In this document: piece after piece, positions 27,697 to 36,153 of the stretch | Position numbering within the stretch: position 1 is the first letter of the stretch | How the letters are laid out: each line of letters starts with the position of its first letter | Source of the DNA: Ferrovibrio sp. | GTDB taxonomy: Bacteria > Pseudomonadota > Alphaproteobacteria > Ferrovibrionales > Ferrovibrionaceae | DNA length: 48,629 bases | Direction of reading: 5' to 3' | NCBI RefSeq assembly: GCF_025869515.1 | Contig: NZ_JAOZVR010000094.1 | Location: forward strand, 1 to 48,629 | Position numbers and translations under genes: made by a program | Notes under the pieces: model-generated | Seen by the model: the letters and a program-made list of their open reading frames with translations, nothing else | Databases searched by the model: none | Told to the model about the DNA's origin: nothing

Positions 27697-28940
27697 GCGC
27701 GCTTCCGAAGAGCCAGGATTCCGGTTTCGACATCGAGCGCATCCGCGCCGATTTCCCGATCTTGTCGGAAAAGGTCTACGGCAAGCCGCTGGTGTTTCTC
27801 GACAGCGGCGCCAGCGCCCAGAAGCCGCGTGCGGTACTCGACGCCATGACGCGGATGTACGAACACACTTACGCCAATGTGCATCGCGGCATCTACAGCC
27901 TGAGCCAGCAGGCCACCGATGCCTATGAAAAGGCGCGCGAGAAGATCGCGCATTTCATCGGCACGCAGGATACCCGCGAAATCGTCTTCACCCGCAATGC
28001 CACCGAGGCGATCAACCTGGTCGCCCATAGCTGGGGTTGGAAGAATCTGAAGGCCGGCGACGAGGTGCTGATCACCCATCTGGAGCATCACGCCAATATC
28101 GTGCCCTGGCAGATCCTGGGTGAGCGCTACGGCGTCGTGCTGAAAGTCGCGCCGATCAACGACCGCGGCGAGCTGATCTGGGACGAGTTCGTCAAGCTGA
28201 TCGGCCCGAAGACGAAGCTGATCGCGCTGGCCCATGTTTCCAACACACTGGGCACTATCCTGCCGGTGGCCGATGTGATCCGCACCGCCCATGAGAAGGG
28301 TGTCAAGGTGCTGATCGACGGCAGCCAGGCCGTGCAGCACATGCCGGTGGATGTGAAGGCGCTGGATGCCGATTTTTACGTCTTCACCGGCCACAAGCTC
28401 TATGGCCCCACCGGTATCGGTGTGCTCTACGCCAAGGCCGATATCCTGGAGGGTATGCCGCCCTGGCAGGGCGGCGGCGACATGATCCTGTCGGTCAGCT
28501 TCGAGAAGACCGAATACAACGACATTCCGCACCGTTTCGAGGCCGGCACGCCGGCCTTCGTCGAGGCCGTGGGGCTGGGTGCCGCCATCGACTACGTGCA
28601 GTCGATCGGCCTGGAGGCAATTGCCGCCCATGAGGCGGACCTGACCGCCTATGCCACCGAAAAGCTTTCGGCGATCAATTCGCTGCGCATCATCGGCACC
28701 GCCGGGCACAAGGCCGGTGTGATGTCTTTTGTGCTGGAGGGCATTCACCCGCACGATATCGGCACTATCCTTGACCGCGAGGGTATCGCGGTCCGGGTCG
28801 GCCAGCATTGCGCCCATCCGCTGATGGAGCGGTTCGGCGTGCCGGCCACGGTGCGGGCCAGTTTCGGGATGTACAACACGCGGGCCGAGATCGATGCGCT
28901 GTGCGCCGGTCTGCGGCGGGTCAGGGAGATTTTTGGCTGA
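27693..28940 (+). CDS. sufS: Cysteine desulfurase SufS
   Basis: PLP enzyme of 415 residues that takes sulfur from L-cysteine for cluster building. FLDSGASAQKP opens the fold, and THLEHHANIVPWQ is the class II NifS motif. The PLP lysine is Lys235 in FTGHKLYGPTG. The persulfide-forming cysteine is Cys373 in RVGQHCAHPLM. It overlaps sufD by 4 bp and sufT by 1 bp. Group II desulfurases normally need a SufE or SufU sulfur acceptor, and neither gene is in this operon. Confidence 0.97.
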   Translation: MSALPKSQDSGFDIERIRADFPILSEKVYGKPLVFLDSGASAQKPRAVLDAMTRMYEHTYANVHRGIYSLSQQATDAYEKAREKIAHFIGTQDTREIVFTRNATEAINLVAHSWGWKNLKAGDEVLITHLEHHANIVPWQILGERYGVVLKVAPINDRGELIWDEFVKLIGPKTKLIALAHVSNTLGTILPVADVIRTAHEKGVKVLIDGSQAVQHMPVDVKALDADFYVFTGHKLYGPTGIGVLYAKADILEGMPPWQGGGDMILSVSFEKTEYNDIPHRFEAGTPAFVEAVGLGAAIDYVQSIGLEAIAAHEADLTAYATEKLSAINSLRIIGTAGHKAGVMSFVLEGIHPHDIGTILDREGIAVRVGQHCAHPLMERFGVPATVRASFGMYNTRAEIDALCAGLRRVREIFG

Positions 28941-29305
28941 TGTCGGCGTCCGGCACGGAAAACAAGGCGGAAGCGGGCCAGAACCAGGCGTCTGGGAGCC
29001 TGGATGAGTTGCGCGAACAGGTCATCGAGACGATCAAGACCGTCTATGACCCCGAAATACCGGTTAACATTTACGAATTGGGCCTTATATACAAGGTCGA
29101 GGTCAACGAGGCGCGGGATGTCCAGATCGACATGACGCTGACCTCGCCGAATTGTCCGGCCGCCCAGTCGATGCCTGCCGAGGTGGAGCAGAAGACCCGC
29201 TCCATCCCTGGCGTCGGCGAGGTGACCATCGATGTCGTGTGGGATCCGCCGTGGGGCCCGGAGCATATGTCCGAGGCGGCCCGGCTTGAACTGGGTGTGA
29301 TGTAA
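28940..29305 (+). CDS. sufT: SUF system protein SufT (MIP18 / DUF59 family)
   Basis: A 121-residue MIP18-family maturation factor involved in Fe-S protein assembly. The diagnostic segment VYDPEIPVNIYELGLIYKVE lies at about 35-54. MTLTSPNCPAAQSMP provides the conserved cysteine, and DVVWDPPWGPEHMSE is typical of the C-terminus. The first 22 residues or so are a charged, probably disordered lead. The ATG overlaps the sufS stop (TGATG), and its own stop overlaps sufA by one base. Confidence 0.94.
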   Translation: MSASGTENKAEAGQNQASGSLDELREQVIETIKTVYDPEIPVNIYELGLIYKVEVNEARDVQIDMTLTSPNCPAAQSMPAEVEQKTRSIPGVGEVTIDVVWDPPWGPEHMSEAARLELGVM

Positions 29306-29676
29306 TGGCGACGACCGAAACCACGACAGCAACGACCCGGCCGGCTTTCAAGCCGGTCACGCTGACCGATGCGGCGGCGGAGCGGGTGCGCACGCTGATC
29401 GCGCAGTCGGACAAGCCGGTGCTCGGCCTGCGCATCGCGATCAAGACCAAGGGCTGCTCGGGCTTCTCCTACGATATCCAGTATGCCACCGAGAAAGAGA
29501 AATTCGACGAGGTGGTCGAGGACAAGGGTGTCACCGTCCTGATCGAGGCCAAGGCGCAGATGTATATCTTCGGCACCGAGATCGACTGGGAGGAAGACAA
29601 GCTGCAGTCCGGCTTCGTGTTCCGCAATCCCAATGAAAAAGGCCGCTGCGGCTGCGGCGAGAGCTTCCACGTATAA
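29305..29676 (+). CDS. sufA: A-type Fe-S carrier protein SufA/IscA
   Basis: A 123-residue A-type carrier that accepts clusters from SufBCD and hands them to apoproteins. The three ligand cysteines are Cys51 (TKGCSGFSY), Cys115 and Cys117 (GRCGCGES). The first 12 residues are a Thr-rich extension not needed for the fold. Last gene of the operon. No terminator is evident in the 16 bp before the convergent membrane-protein gene. Confidence 0.95.
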   Translation: MATTETTTATTRPAFKPVTLTDAAAERVRTLIAQSDKPVLGLRIAIKTKGCSGFSYDIQYATEKEKFDEVVEDKGVTVLIEAKAQMYIFGTEIDWEEDKLQSGFVFRNPNEKGRCGCGESFHV

Positions 29677-29692
29677 AGGGTTCTGACCGGCC

Positions 29693-31282
29693 TCAGTGGG
29701 CGGTGTCGCGCCGACGGTAGATCGTGTAGCGGTCGAGGTCGAGCGCGCGGTCGTAGTCCTCGAACCGCTTGGCGAACAGCGGGTTGCGCGAGAAGTAATC
29801 TAGATAGTTGAACGCCTCGCCCTGGCAACGCGGAATGCCGGGCACATTGTCGACGATCAGCAGCGACGGCTTCTTCTTGTAGAAATCCTCGGCCACGCTG
29901 CGGAAGACGAATTCCTCGGCCCGGCTCATCGCGTCCGGCGGGTTGTACAGCGGCGCCAGCTCCTGGCAGTCGGCATAGGCGCCCTGCAGCAGCCACATGC
30001 TCTCGAAGCGCATCGTCATTTTCATGTTGAGATAATTGATCAGCGGGAAATGCGGATAGATACCGGGCGACAGCACCAGCATTCGGTCGTTGCGCGCTTC
30101 CTGCTTCACTACATGCATCAGTCGCTGCAGCTCGGAACCGCTGTATTCCAGCTGCTTGAAGAAGGGCCGGCTGTGCAGACCTTCCTGATAGAACACCAGC
30201 AGCATTAATGCGGCGGCGAACAGCTTGGCCGGGCGGTTGTCGCTGCGTTTGGGCCAGACGACATGGTCCATCACATGGGCGATGATCACGCCGGCCAGCA
30301 GCAGGGTGAGCGCCTGGGCCGGCAGGGCGTGATAGGGCCAGCCCTTGCCCTGGGCATAGCCCGAAAGCAGGCCGCCGATGCCGGCCAGGAAAATGATGCG
30401 CGCCATATGCGAGCGGACCGCCAGGAAGGCGGCGATGCCGAGCAGCGGCAGGATGAAGGTCGGCGGGCCGAGGTTGGCGCTGAGCGCCAGGTCGATCATG
30501 CTCCACTGGCTGACCTCGCTATAGAAGGCGCGGGCCAGCGGCAGGGCGATGGTGAAATATTCCGGCGTGACGATGATGGCGAACAGCGCATGGGCGACGC
30601 AGACGGCGAAGACCGACCAGGGTGCGGGGTCGGCCAGACTGCGCCGCAGGGTCAGCTGGCTGGCGACATAGAGTTCGACGAATAACGGCATCGCCAGGAA
30701 ATACGGCTTCATGGCAAAACCCACGCCGGCCATGATGCCGGTGGCGATCTTCAGTCGCGTCGACAGGGCCTCGCCGTCGGCACGTCCACTGGCCACCAGC
30801 AGATAGGGCATCGTCAGCACCAGCATCATGTGTTCACGCTGAGCGAACATGTTGTTGGGATAGACGATCAGCAGGAACAGCAGCAGCAGTGGCAGCAGGG
30901 CATCGGCCGTGGCATGCGCCGGATCGAGGCTGGCGGCCAGCACCTTGCGGCAGGTTATGAAGGAACCGGCGATGCCCAGGCCGAGCAAGGCGACCAGCAC
31001 TGTGGTGCCCTGGATGCCGGTCACCCTGGCGATAGCTTCCGGCAGGAGATGGACGACGAAGACCAGCGGCGTGTTGATGTCGATGGCATCGATATAGAGC
31101 CGGGCGCCGCCCAGCCAAGCCTTCGAGATATAGAGCAGGACCGCGGTATCGTGATTGATCGGCGGGAAGAAATAGCCGACAAGCCAGAGGGTGCAGACGG
31201 CCAGCACCAGGCCGTGCAGCAGGCGCGGCCAGTCCCATCCGCGCCGCAGCACGGTATCCTGAGGGTTGTAGTTCTTGTTCAT
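29693..31282 (-). CDS. Polytopic membrane protein, GT-C / ArnT-like glycosyltransferase
   Basis: About 529 residues with roughly ten to twelve hydrophobic helices in the first 370 residues and a soluble C-terminal domain. After the first helix (LLHGLVLAVCTLWLVGYFF) comes PPINHDTAVLLYISKAWLGG, placed like the acidic catalytic loop of GT-C enzymes, and then LYIDAIDINTPLVFV. GT-C enzymes move sugars from polyprenyl-phosphate donors to acceptors outside the inner membrane. The size equals that of ArnT and related PMT-type enzymes. The neighbouring polyprenyl GT2 and SMR flippase fit such a role. ATG at 31282 is preferred; 31336 is an alternative. Exact family unproven. Confidence 0.75.
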   Translation of the reverse strand: MNKNYNPQDTVLRRGWDWPRLLHGLVLAVCTLWLVGYFFPPINHDTAVLLYISKAWLGGARLYIDAIDINTPLVFVVHLLPEAIARVTGIQGTTVLVALLGLGIAGSFITCRKVLAASLDPAHATADALLPLLLLFLLIVYPNNMFAQREHMMLVLTMPYLLVASGRADGEALSTRLKIATGIMAGVGFAMKPYFLAMPLFVELYVASQLTLRRSLADPAPWSVFAVCVAHALFAIIVTPEYFTIALPLARAFYSEVSQWSMIDLALSANLGPPTFILPLLGIAAFLAVRSHMARIIFLAGIGGLLSGYAQGKGWPYHALPAQALTLLLAGVIIAHVMDHVVWPKRSDNRPAKLFAAALMLLVFYQEGLHSRPFFKQLEYSGSELQRLMHVVKQEARNDRMLVLSPGIYPHFPLINYLNMKMTMRFESMWLLQGAYADCQELAPLYNPPDAMSRAEEFVFRSVAEDFYKKKPSLLIVDNVPGIPRCQGEAFNYLDYFSRNPLFAKRFEDYDRALDLDRYTIYRRRDTAH

Positions 31283-31376
31283 CTTGACCGTCGGCAATCC
31301 GGACTGGCCTAACCTAGGGCGGTCTTGGTAAATCATTCGCTTACGTAGAAATCAATTGGAAAACCGGGAATCGGGC

Positions 31377-32126
31377 ATGGAACGGGCGGAATACCACCGG
31401 ATGGCGATGTTGGAGGCGACCATGTGGTGGTATCGCGCCCTGCATGCCGCCCTGCTGGCCCGGCTGGAGCGCCTGGCGCTGCCGGCCGGTGCCCGGCTGC
31501 TGGATGCCGGCTGCGGCACCGGCGGGCTGCTGGCGCGTTTGTCGGCCATGCGGCCCGATCTCGTCCTGCACGGCCTTGAATTCGATGCCGAGGCGGCCGA
31601 ACTGGCACGCGGCAAGCTGCCGCCTGGTGCCGGTTCGGCGGTTCAGGTCGGAACGGTGAATGCGCTGCCCTATGAATCGGCCAGCTTTGATGCGGTGGTG
31701 AGCGCCGACGTGCTCTGCCATGCCGGTGTCGATGAAGCGGCCGCGCTGGCGGAATTTTATCGCTGCCTGAAGCCCGGCGGCAGCCTGCTGCTCAACCTGC
31801 CAGCCTATCAGTGGATGGCCTCCGCGCATGATGCCCATGTCCATAACCTGCGGCGCTATACCGCGGGGCAGGCGCGGGCCAAAGTCGCGGCGGCAGGCTT
31901 TACGGCGGTTTCCGGCGGCTATTGGAACAGCCTGCTGTTTCCGCTAATGCTGCTGCACCGGCTGGCGGCCGGGGCCGGCAGCGGCGAGGGCAGCGATGTG
32001 CGGCCTTTTCCGGTCTGGCAGGACCGGTTGTTCTTCGCCGTGACGGCGCTGGAACGGCACCTCGCCGGTTTCGGATTGCGGCTGCCCTTCGGCGGCTCGG
32101 TCTGGATCGAGGCAAGAAAACCATGA
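31377..32126 (+). CDS. Class I SAM-dependent methyltransferase
   Basis: A 249-residue cytoplasmic methyltransferase. Motif I is RLLDAGCGTGGLLARL (about 38-53), the acidic end of strand 2 is LHGLEFDAEA, and VVSADVLCHAGV and FYRCLKPGGSLLLNLPAY are motifs post-I to III. WMASAHDAHVHNLRRYT resembles methyltransferases acting on glycans or polyprenyl-linked substrates. GGGAATCGGGC precedes the ATG. It overlaps the GT2 gene by 4 bp (ATGA), so it probably modifies the same sugar or lipid intermediate. Confidence 0.9.
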   Translation: MERAEYHRMAMLEATMWWYRALHAALLARLERLALPAGARLLDAGCGTGGLLARLSAMRPDLVLHGLEFDAEAAELARGKLPPGAGSAVQVGTVNALPYESASFDAVVSADVLCHAGVDEAAALAEFYRCLKPGGSLLLNLPAYQWMASAHDAHVHNLRRYTAGQARAKVAAAGFTAVSGGYWNSLLFPLMLLHRLAAGAGSGEGSDVRPFPVWQDRLFFAVTALERHLAGFGLRLPFGGSVWIEARKP

Positions 32127-33145
32127 GGCAGGCGATCATGCAGGGCGAGATCATCAACGAGACGGGCAATGCACCGACCCAGGTCCCGGTCCCGGCTTTT
32201 GCCCTGTCGATCGTGGTGCCGGTCTATAACGGTGCCGTCAGCGTGCCGGTGCTGGTCGAGGCGCTGGCCCGGCTGGAGGTGCCAGGTGGTCTGGAGATCG
32301 TGCTGGTCAACGACTGCAGCCCGGACAATTCGCTCGATGTCTGCCGTGATTTGTGCCGGAAGAATGCCGTGGCGCTGACCGTTGTGAATCTCGCGCGCAA
32401 TTTTGGTGAGCATAATGCAGTGATGGCCGGCCTGAGCCATGCCCGCGGCGCGTATATCATCAACATGGATGACGATCTGCAGAACCCGCCCGAAGAAGTG
32501 GTGCGGCTGTGGCGTTATGCCAGGGATAACAGCTACGACGTCGTCTACACCTACTATGCCGACAAGCAGCATGCCGCCTGGCGCAACCTGGGCAGCCGCT
32601 TCACCAACTGGTGCGCCGACCATCTGCTCGACAAGCCGAAAGGGCTGTATCTCTCCAGCTTCCGCTGCATGAGCGCTTTCGTCGCCCGCAGCATCCTCGC
32701 CCATACCGGACCGTTTCCCTATGTGGACGGCCTGATCATGCAGGTGACGCAGAATATCGGCCGGCTGGAGGTGCAGCACCTGGCCCGTGCCGAGGGCCGC
32801 AGCAACTACACGATCCGCCGCCTGGTGCGGCTGTTCATGTCAATGTTCCTGAATTTCTCGGTGATGCCGCTGCGCATCGGCACTCTGGTCGGTTTCGTCA
32901 TGGCCGGGCTTGGTCTGCTGGTTTTCCTGATCATCCTGATCGAGGCCCTGAGCGGCCACACGCCGCAGGGCTATGCCTCGGTGATGGCGGCCATCCTGCT
33001 GCTGGCCGGTGTGCAGCTCATCATGCTGGGCCTGGTCGGCGAATATCTCGGCCGGTTGTTCCTGACCGTGAACCGGAAGCCGCAATTCGTCGTGCGCGAC
33101 GTGGAGCGCAATGCGCGCGCCGTGCAGACCGAAAAGAAAGACTAG
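32123..33145 (+). CDS. Polyprenyl-phosphate glycosyltransferase, family 2 (ArnC/GtrB/DPM1-like)
   Basis: A 340-residue enzyme that puts a nucleotide sugar onto undecaprenyl phosphate on the inner face of the membrane. The GT-A domain opens LSIVVPVYNGAVSVPVLVEA, shows VLVNDCSPDNSLDVC, the metal-binding NMDDDLQNPPEEV and YLSSFRCMSAFVAR. Two C-terminal membrane helices follow (about 252-275 and 290-312), as in ArnC and GtrB. The Asp-rich motif and helices exclude a soluble GT2. Start at 32123 overlaps the methyltransferase stop. An ATG at 32138 is the alternative. Confidence 0.92.
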   Translation: MRQAIMQGEIINETGNAPTQVPVPAFALSIVVPVYNGAVSVPVLVEALARLEVPGGLEIVLVNDCSPDNSLDVCRDLCRKNAVALTVVNLARNFGEHNAVMAGLSHARGAYIINMDDDLQNPPEEVVRLWRYARDNSYDVVYTYYADKQHAAWRNLGSRFTNWCADHLLDKPKGLYLSSFRCMSAFVARSILAHTGPFPYVDGLIMQVTQNIGRLEVQHLARAEGRSNYTIRRLVRLFMSMFLNFSVMPLRIGTLVGFVMAGLGLLVFLIILIEALSGHTPQGYASVMAAILLLAGVQLIMLGLVGEYLGRLFLTVNRKPQFVVRDVERNARAVQTEKKD

Positions 33146-33148
33146 AGC

Positions 33149-33484
33149 ATGACCTGGTATTATGTGGCTCTTGGCGTCAGCATCCTGCTCGGCCTTGCCG
33201 GCCAGCTGATGCTGAAGGCCGGTGCCAGCGGCGAAACCCTGCTGCAGCAGCTGCTGGCGCCGCAATCAATCATCGGCCTGATGCTCTACGGCACAGCGGC
33301 GTTCAGCTACATGTATGCCCTGCGCAGGATACCGGTCTCGATCGCCTTTCCGAGCGTATCGCTGTCCTACGTTCTGGTTGCGCTGCTCGGCTTCTGGCTT
33401 TACGGCGAGGCGCTGACGATGTCGAAGCTCGCGGGCATCGCCCTGGTCTGCGCCGGCGTCTTCCTGATCACCCGTACGGCCTGA
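33149..33484 (+). CDS. SMR/EamA-type small membrane protein, ArnE/ArnF-like flippase candidate
   Basis: A 111-residue protein with four predicted helices (2-22, 36-56, 66-84, 90-108 approx.), the size of one SMR unit. AGQLMLKAGAS and RRIPVSIAFPSVSLSYVLVA are typical of the ArnE/F and EamA branch. The membrane Glu that drives drug export in EmrE is not seen in helix 1, which argues for a lipid-linked sugar flippase. It follows the GT2 gene by 3 bp. Its TGA abuts the stop of the convergent DegT gene with no spare base. Confidence 0.85.
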   Translation: MTWYYVALGVSILLGLAGQLMLKAGASGETLLQQLLAPQSIIGLMLYGTAAFSYMYALRRIPVSIAFPSVSLSYVLVALLGFWLYGEALTMSKLAGIALVCAGVFLITRTA

Positions 33485-34609
33485 TCAGGACGTCCAGGCC
33501 GCCTTTACCGCGGCGATCACCATATCCACATCGGCATCCGGCAGCTGCGGGAACAGCGGCAGGCTGAGCACGCTCTTTGCCGCTCGCTCGGTATTGGGCA
33601 GACCACCTGGCCCAAGCGCGATCTTGCCCAGATAGGCCGGCTGCAGATGCACCGGCACGGGATAATGGATCAGCGTGCCGACGCCCCTTTCCTTCAGCTT
33701 CGCCTGCAGCTCGTTGCGACGCGAGCCGGCATCGATGACATAGAGATGATAGACCGGGGCCGCGCCGGCGCGGATTTTCGGCAGGCCAAGGCCCGACAGT
33801 CCGGCGAGGCCGGCGGAGTAGCGCGCGGCGATCGCGCGACGACGCTCGGTGTCTGCCGGCAGCGCGCCGAGTTTCACCCGAAGGATGGCCGCCTGCAGCG
33901 GATCGAGCCGGCTGTTCATGCCGGCGATGGCGCTGATATAGCGCTCGCGCCAGCCATATTCGCGCAGCGCCCGCAGCGTATCGGCCACCCCGTCGTTATC
34001 CGTGGTGACGATGCCGCCATCGCCGATGGCGCCAAGATTCTTGGTCGGATACAGGCTATAGGCCGCGGCCTTGCCCCAGTGTCCGACCATGCGGCCATTC
34101 AGTGTGGCGCCATGGGCCTGGGCATTGTCTTCCAGCAGGATCAGGCCATGCCGTTCGGTAATCGCGGCGATCTCCGGCATCGCCGCTGGCTGGCCGTAGA
34201 GATGCACCGGGATCACCGCCTTGGGCCCGGGTGCCCCGGCTGGCCAGTCTTTCAGTACCGCCTCCAGGGCGGCCGGGGCCATGGTCCAGTATTCGTCGGT
34301 ATCCACCAGCACCGGCGTCGCGCCGGCCAGCTCGATGGCGGCCACGGTGGCCACCGCGGTATGCGACACGGTAATCACCGCGTCGCCCGGGCCGATGCCC
34401 AGGGCGCGCAGCGCTAGGATCAGCGCATCGGTGCCACTGGCGCAGGCCACGGCATGCCTGGCGTCAGCATAGGCGGCGAAGTCGCGTTCGAAGGCGGCGA
34501 CCTCTTCACCCTGGATATACCAGCCGTTTTCCAGCACACGACGGATCGCGGCGTCAATGGCATCGCGCTGTGCCAGATAGGCGGCTTTGGGATTGGTCTG
34601 GGGAATCAT
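33485..34609 (-). CDS. DegT/DnrJ/EryC1/StrS family sugar aminotransferase
   Basis: PLP-dependent enzyme of 374 residues that aminates a nucleotide-linked keto sugar. ACASGTDALILALRALGIGPG binds the cofactor phosphate. Asp171 lies in LLEDNAQAHGA, and the PLP lysine is Lys190 in SLYPTKNLGAIGDGG. The C-terminus LIHYPVPVHLQPAY is also typical. Same fold and class as ArnB. The gap to the upstream epimerase gene is 22 bp, so the two form a minus-strand operon that should make an aminosugar donor for the GT2 across the way. Confidence 0.94.
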   Translation of the reverse strand: MIPQTNPKAAYLAQRDAIDAAIRRVLENGWYIQGEEVAAFERDFAAYADARHAVACASGTDALILALRALGIGPGDAVITVSHTAVATVAAIELAGATPVLVDTDEYWTMAPAALEAVLKDWPAGAPGPKAVIPVHLYGQPAAMPEIAAITERHGLILLEDNAQAHGATLNGRMVGHWGKAAAYSLYPTKNLGAIGDGGIVTTDNDGVADTLRALREYGWRERYISAIAGMNSRLDPLQAAILRVKLGALPADTERRRAIAARYSAGLAGLSGLGLPKIRAGAAPVYHLYVIDAGSRRNELQAKLKERGVGTLIHYPVPVHLQPAYLGKIALGPGGLPNTERAAKSVLSLPLFPQLPDADVDMVIAAVKAAWTS

Positions 34610-34631
34610 GCCGGTCTCACGGATAAGAGGC

Positions 34632-35603
34632 TCACAGGTAATGCGCAGCGTGAGCGCGATAAAAGGCGATGGTCTGTTTCAGTCCATCGGCCAGCGCGGT
34701 TTTTGGCTGCCAGCCGGTCGCGGTACGGAAGGCGGTATCGTCAGCCACATAATCACCGATATCGATCTTCTTGCGCTCGGCGGGAAATTCCTTGCGTTCG
34801 AACCCGCCGCCGCCGCCGGTTCTGATCAGCAGTTCGGCCAGTTCCAGCAGCGACATCGGCGGGCAGCCGCCGATATTGTAGATTTGGCCGACGGTCGCTT
34901 CGGTCTCGGCAGCCAGAAAAGCGGCATCGACCATATCGTCGACGAAGGTGAAATCACGCTTCTGTTCGCCGCCCCAGACCTCGAAGCGGCTGTTCTCGAT
35001 GACATGGCGGATCCAGATGCCGAGAAAGGTCTGCTTGGCGTCGCGGATGCGCATGCGCGGGCCGAACACATTGGTCAGGCGCAGCGCGGTGGTACGCATG
35101 CCATGCACCCGCGCATACAGCATGTGATAGGACTCGGCGGCATATTTGTGGATGCCGTTGATGTCGGGCGGCGCAATCGGATGCTTCTCGTCGACCGGCA
35201 GGTAATGCGGCGGGCCGTAGAACTGGCGCGTCGAGCTGAAGATCAGGCGTACCTGCGGATTGACCCGGCGCACCAGTTCGAGGAATCGCAGGTTGGCTTC
35301 CTGGTTCAGCCGCAGGTCTTCGAGCGGCTGTTTCATCGAATCCATATGCGAGGTCTGGCCGGCGAAATTGAAGATCACCGCCGCCTTGCCGATCGCCTCG
35401 AAGATCGCCGCTTCTGCACCGATATCGGCCTCGATCAGTTCGGGCTGCAGGCCGGACAGATTGAAGGGGTTGGCGCCATACTGCGCCAGCATGCGATCGA
35501 TCACGGTGACGGTCGCTCCGGCATCGATCAGGCGACGGACCAGATTGGACCCGATGAACCCCATACCCCCGGTGACAATCACCGGCTTGCCGCGCCACGA
35601 CAT
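34632..35603 (-). CDS. NAD-dependent epimerase/dehydratase (extended SDR) with variant active site
   Basis: A 323-residue nucleotide-sugar-modifying SDR. TGGMGFIGSN (11-20) is the NAD-binding glycine motif, and the SST triad element is at 123-125 in FSSTRQFYG. Where extended SDRs carry YxxxK this protein has Asn149-Gly-Ile-His-Lys153 (DINGIHKYAAESYH), so the catalytic tyrosine is replaced by asparagine. RLTNVFGPRMR and GEQKRDFTFVDDMVDAAFLA are normal substrate-domain motifs. ATG at 35603 with GGAG 5 nt upstream. A GTG one codon earlier is possible. It should supply the keto or epimerised sugar to the DegT enzyme, but the chemistry may differ from classic dehydratases. Confidence 0.88.
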   Translation of the reverse strand: MSWRGKPVIVTGGMGFIGSNLVRRLIDAGATVTVIDRMLAQYGANPFNLSGLQPELIEADIGAEAAIFEAIGKAAVIFNFAGQTSHMDSMKQPLEDLRLNQEANLRFLELVRRVNPQVRLIFSSTRQFYGPPHYLPVDEKHPIAPPDINGIHKYAAESYHMLYARVHGMRTTALRLTNVFGPRMRIRDAKQTFLGIWIRHVIENSRFEVWGGEQKRDFTFVDDMVDAAFLAAETEATVGQIYNIGGCPPMSLLELAELLIRTGGGGGFERKEFPAERKKIDIGDYVADDTAFRTATGWQPKTALADGLKQTIAFYRAHAAHYL

Positions 35604-35721
35604 CACATCTCCAGGATTGTGTTGGCAGATCAGGCTATTCCGCTTTCAATTATGCCTGAAACCGGGCGGTTTTGTCAGGGCCGGGCTTGCCGTTATCGGT
35701 ATGACGCGGCAAAGTGGCGCC

Positions 35722-36138
35722 ATGGTCGGGACGGGAACATCTTTTCGGCGCAGCCTGGTCGCGGGCCTGCTGCTTGGACTTGCTGGCTGCGGCATCGTTT
35801 CCAGCGAGCCGTATATGCTGGGCCGCGCGCAGCCTGGCGATTCCGGACGGTTCGAAACCGGCCTGCTGCCGACCAGCAATAATTCGGTAACCGGGCGGCC
35901 GTATTTTTCCCTCTGCTATAACCGGCTGAGCCACAAGCCGGAGCAGATTCTGGCGCTGGTGCAGAAACACTGCAGCGACCCGCGGCTTTTCTACAACCAG
36001 GCTGACCTGTATTCCTGCTCGATCTCGGCACCGGTGCGGGCGACCTATAGTTGCACCGCCCTCAGCCGTACGGCCGAAGAGGCCCGGCCGAATCTGAATT
36101 CGTCCGGATCCTATCTCGGCGCTATCCAGCTCTATTAA
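35722..36138 (+). CDS. Small cysteine-rich lipoprotein of unknown function
   Basis: A 138-residue protein with a lipoprotein signal: basic FRRS, hydrophobic LVAGLLLGL, and lipobox LAGC with Cys23 as the lipidated residue. The mature part is short and holds four further cysteines (LCYNRL, KHCSDP, YSCSIS, YSCTAL) that could form two disulfides. No known domain. An in-frame ATG at 35701 would give a longer 29-residue signal. Convergent with ugpC (15-bp gap). Predicted location is the periplasmic face of the inner or outer membrane. Confidence 0.72.
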   Translation: MVGTGTSFRRSLVAGLLLGLAGCGIVSSEPYMLGRAQPGDSGRFETGLLPTSNNSVTGRPYFSLCYNRLSHKPEQILALVQKHCSDPRLFYNQADLYSCSISAPVRATYSCTALSRTAEEARPNLNSSGSYLGAIQLY

Positions 36139-36153
36139 GCTTTCACTGCCGCT

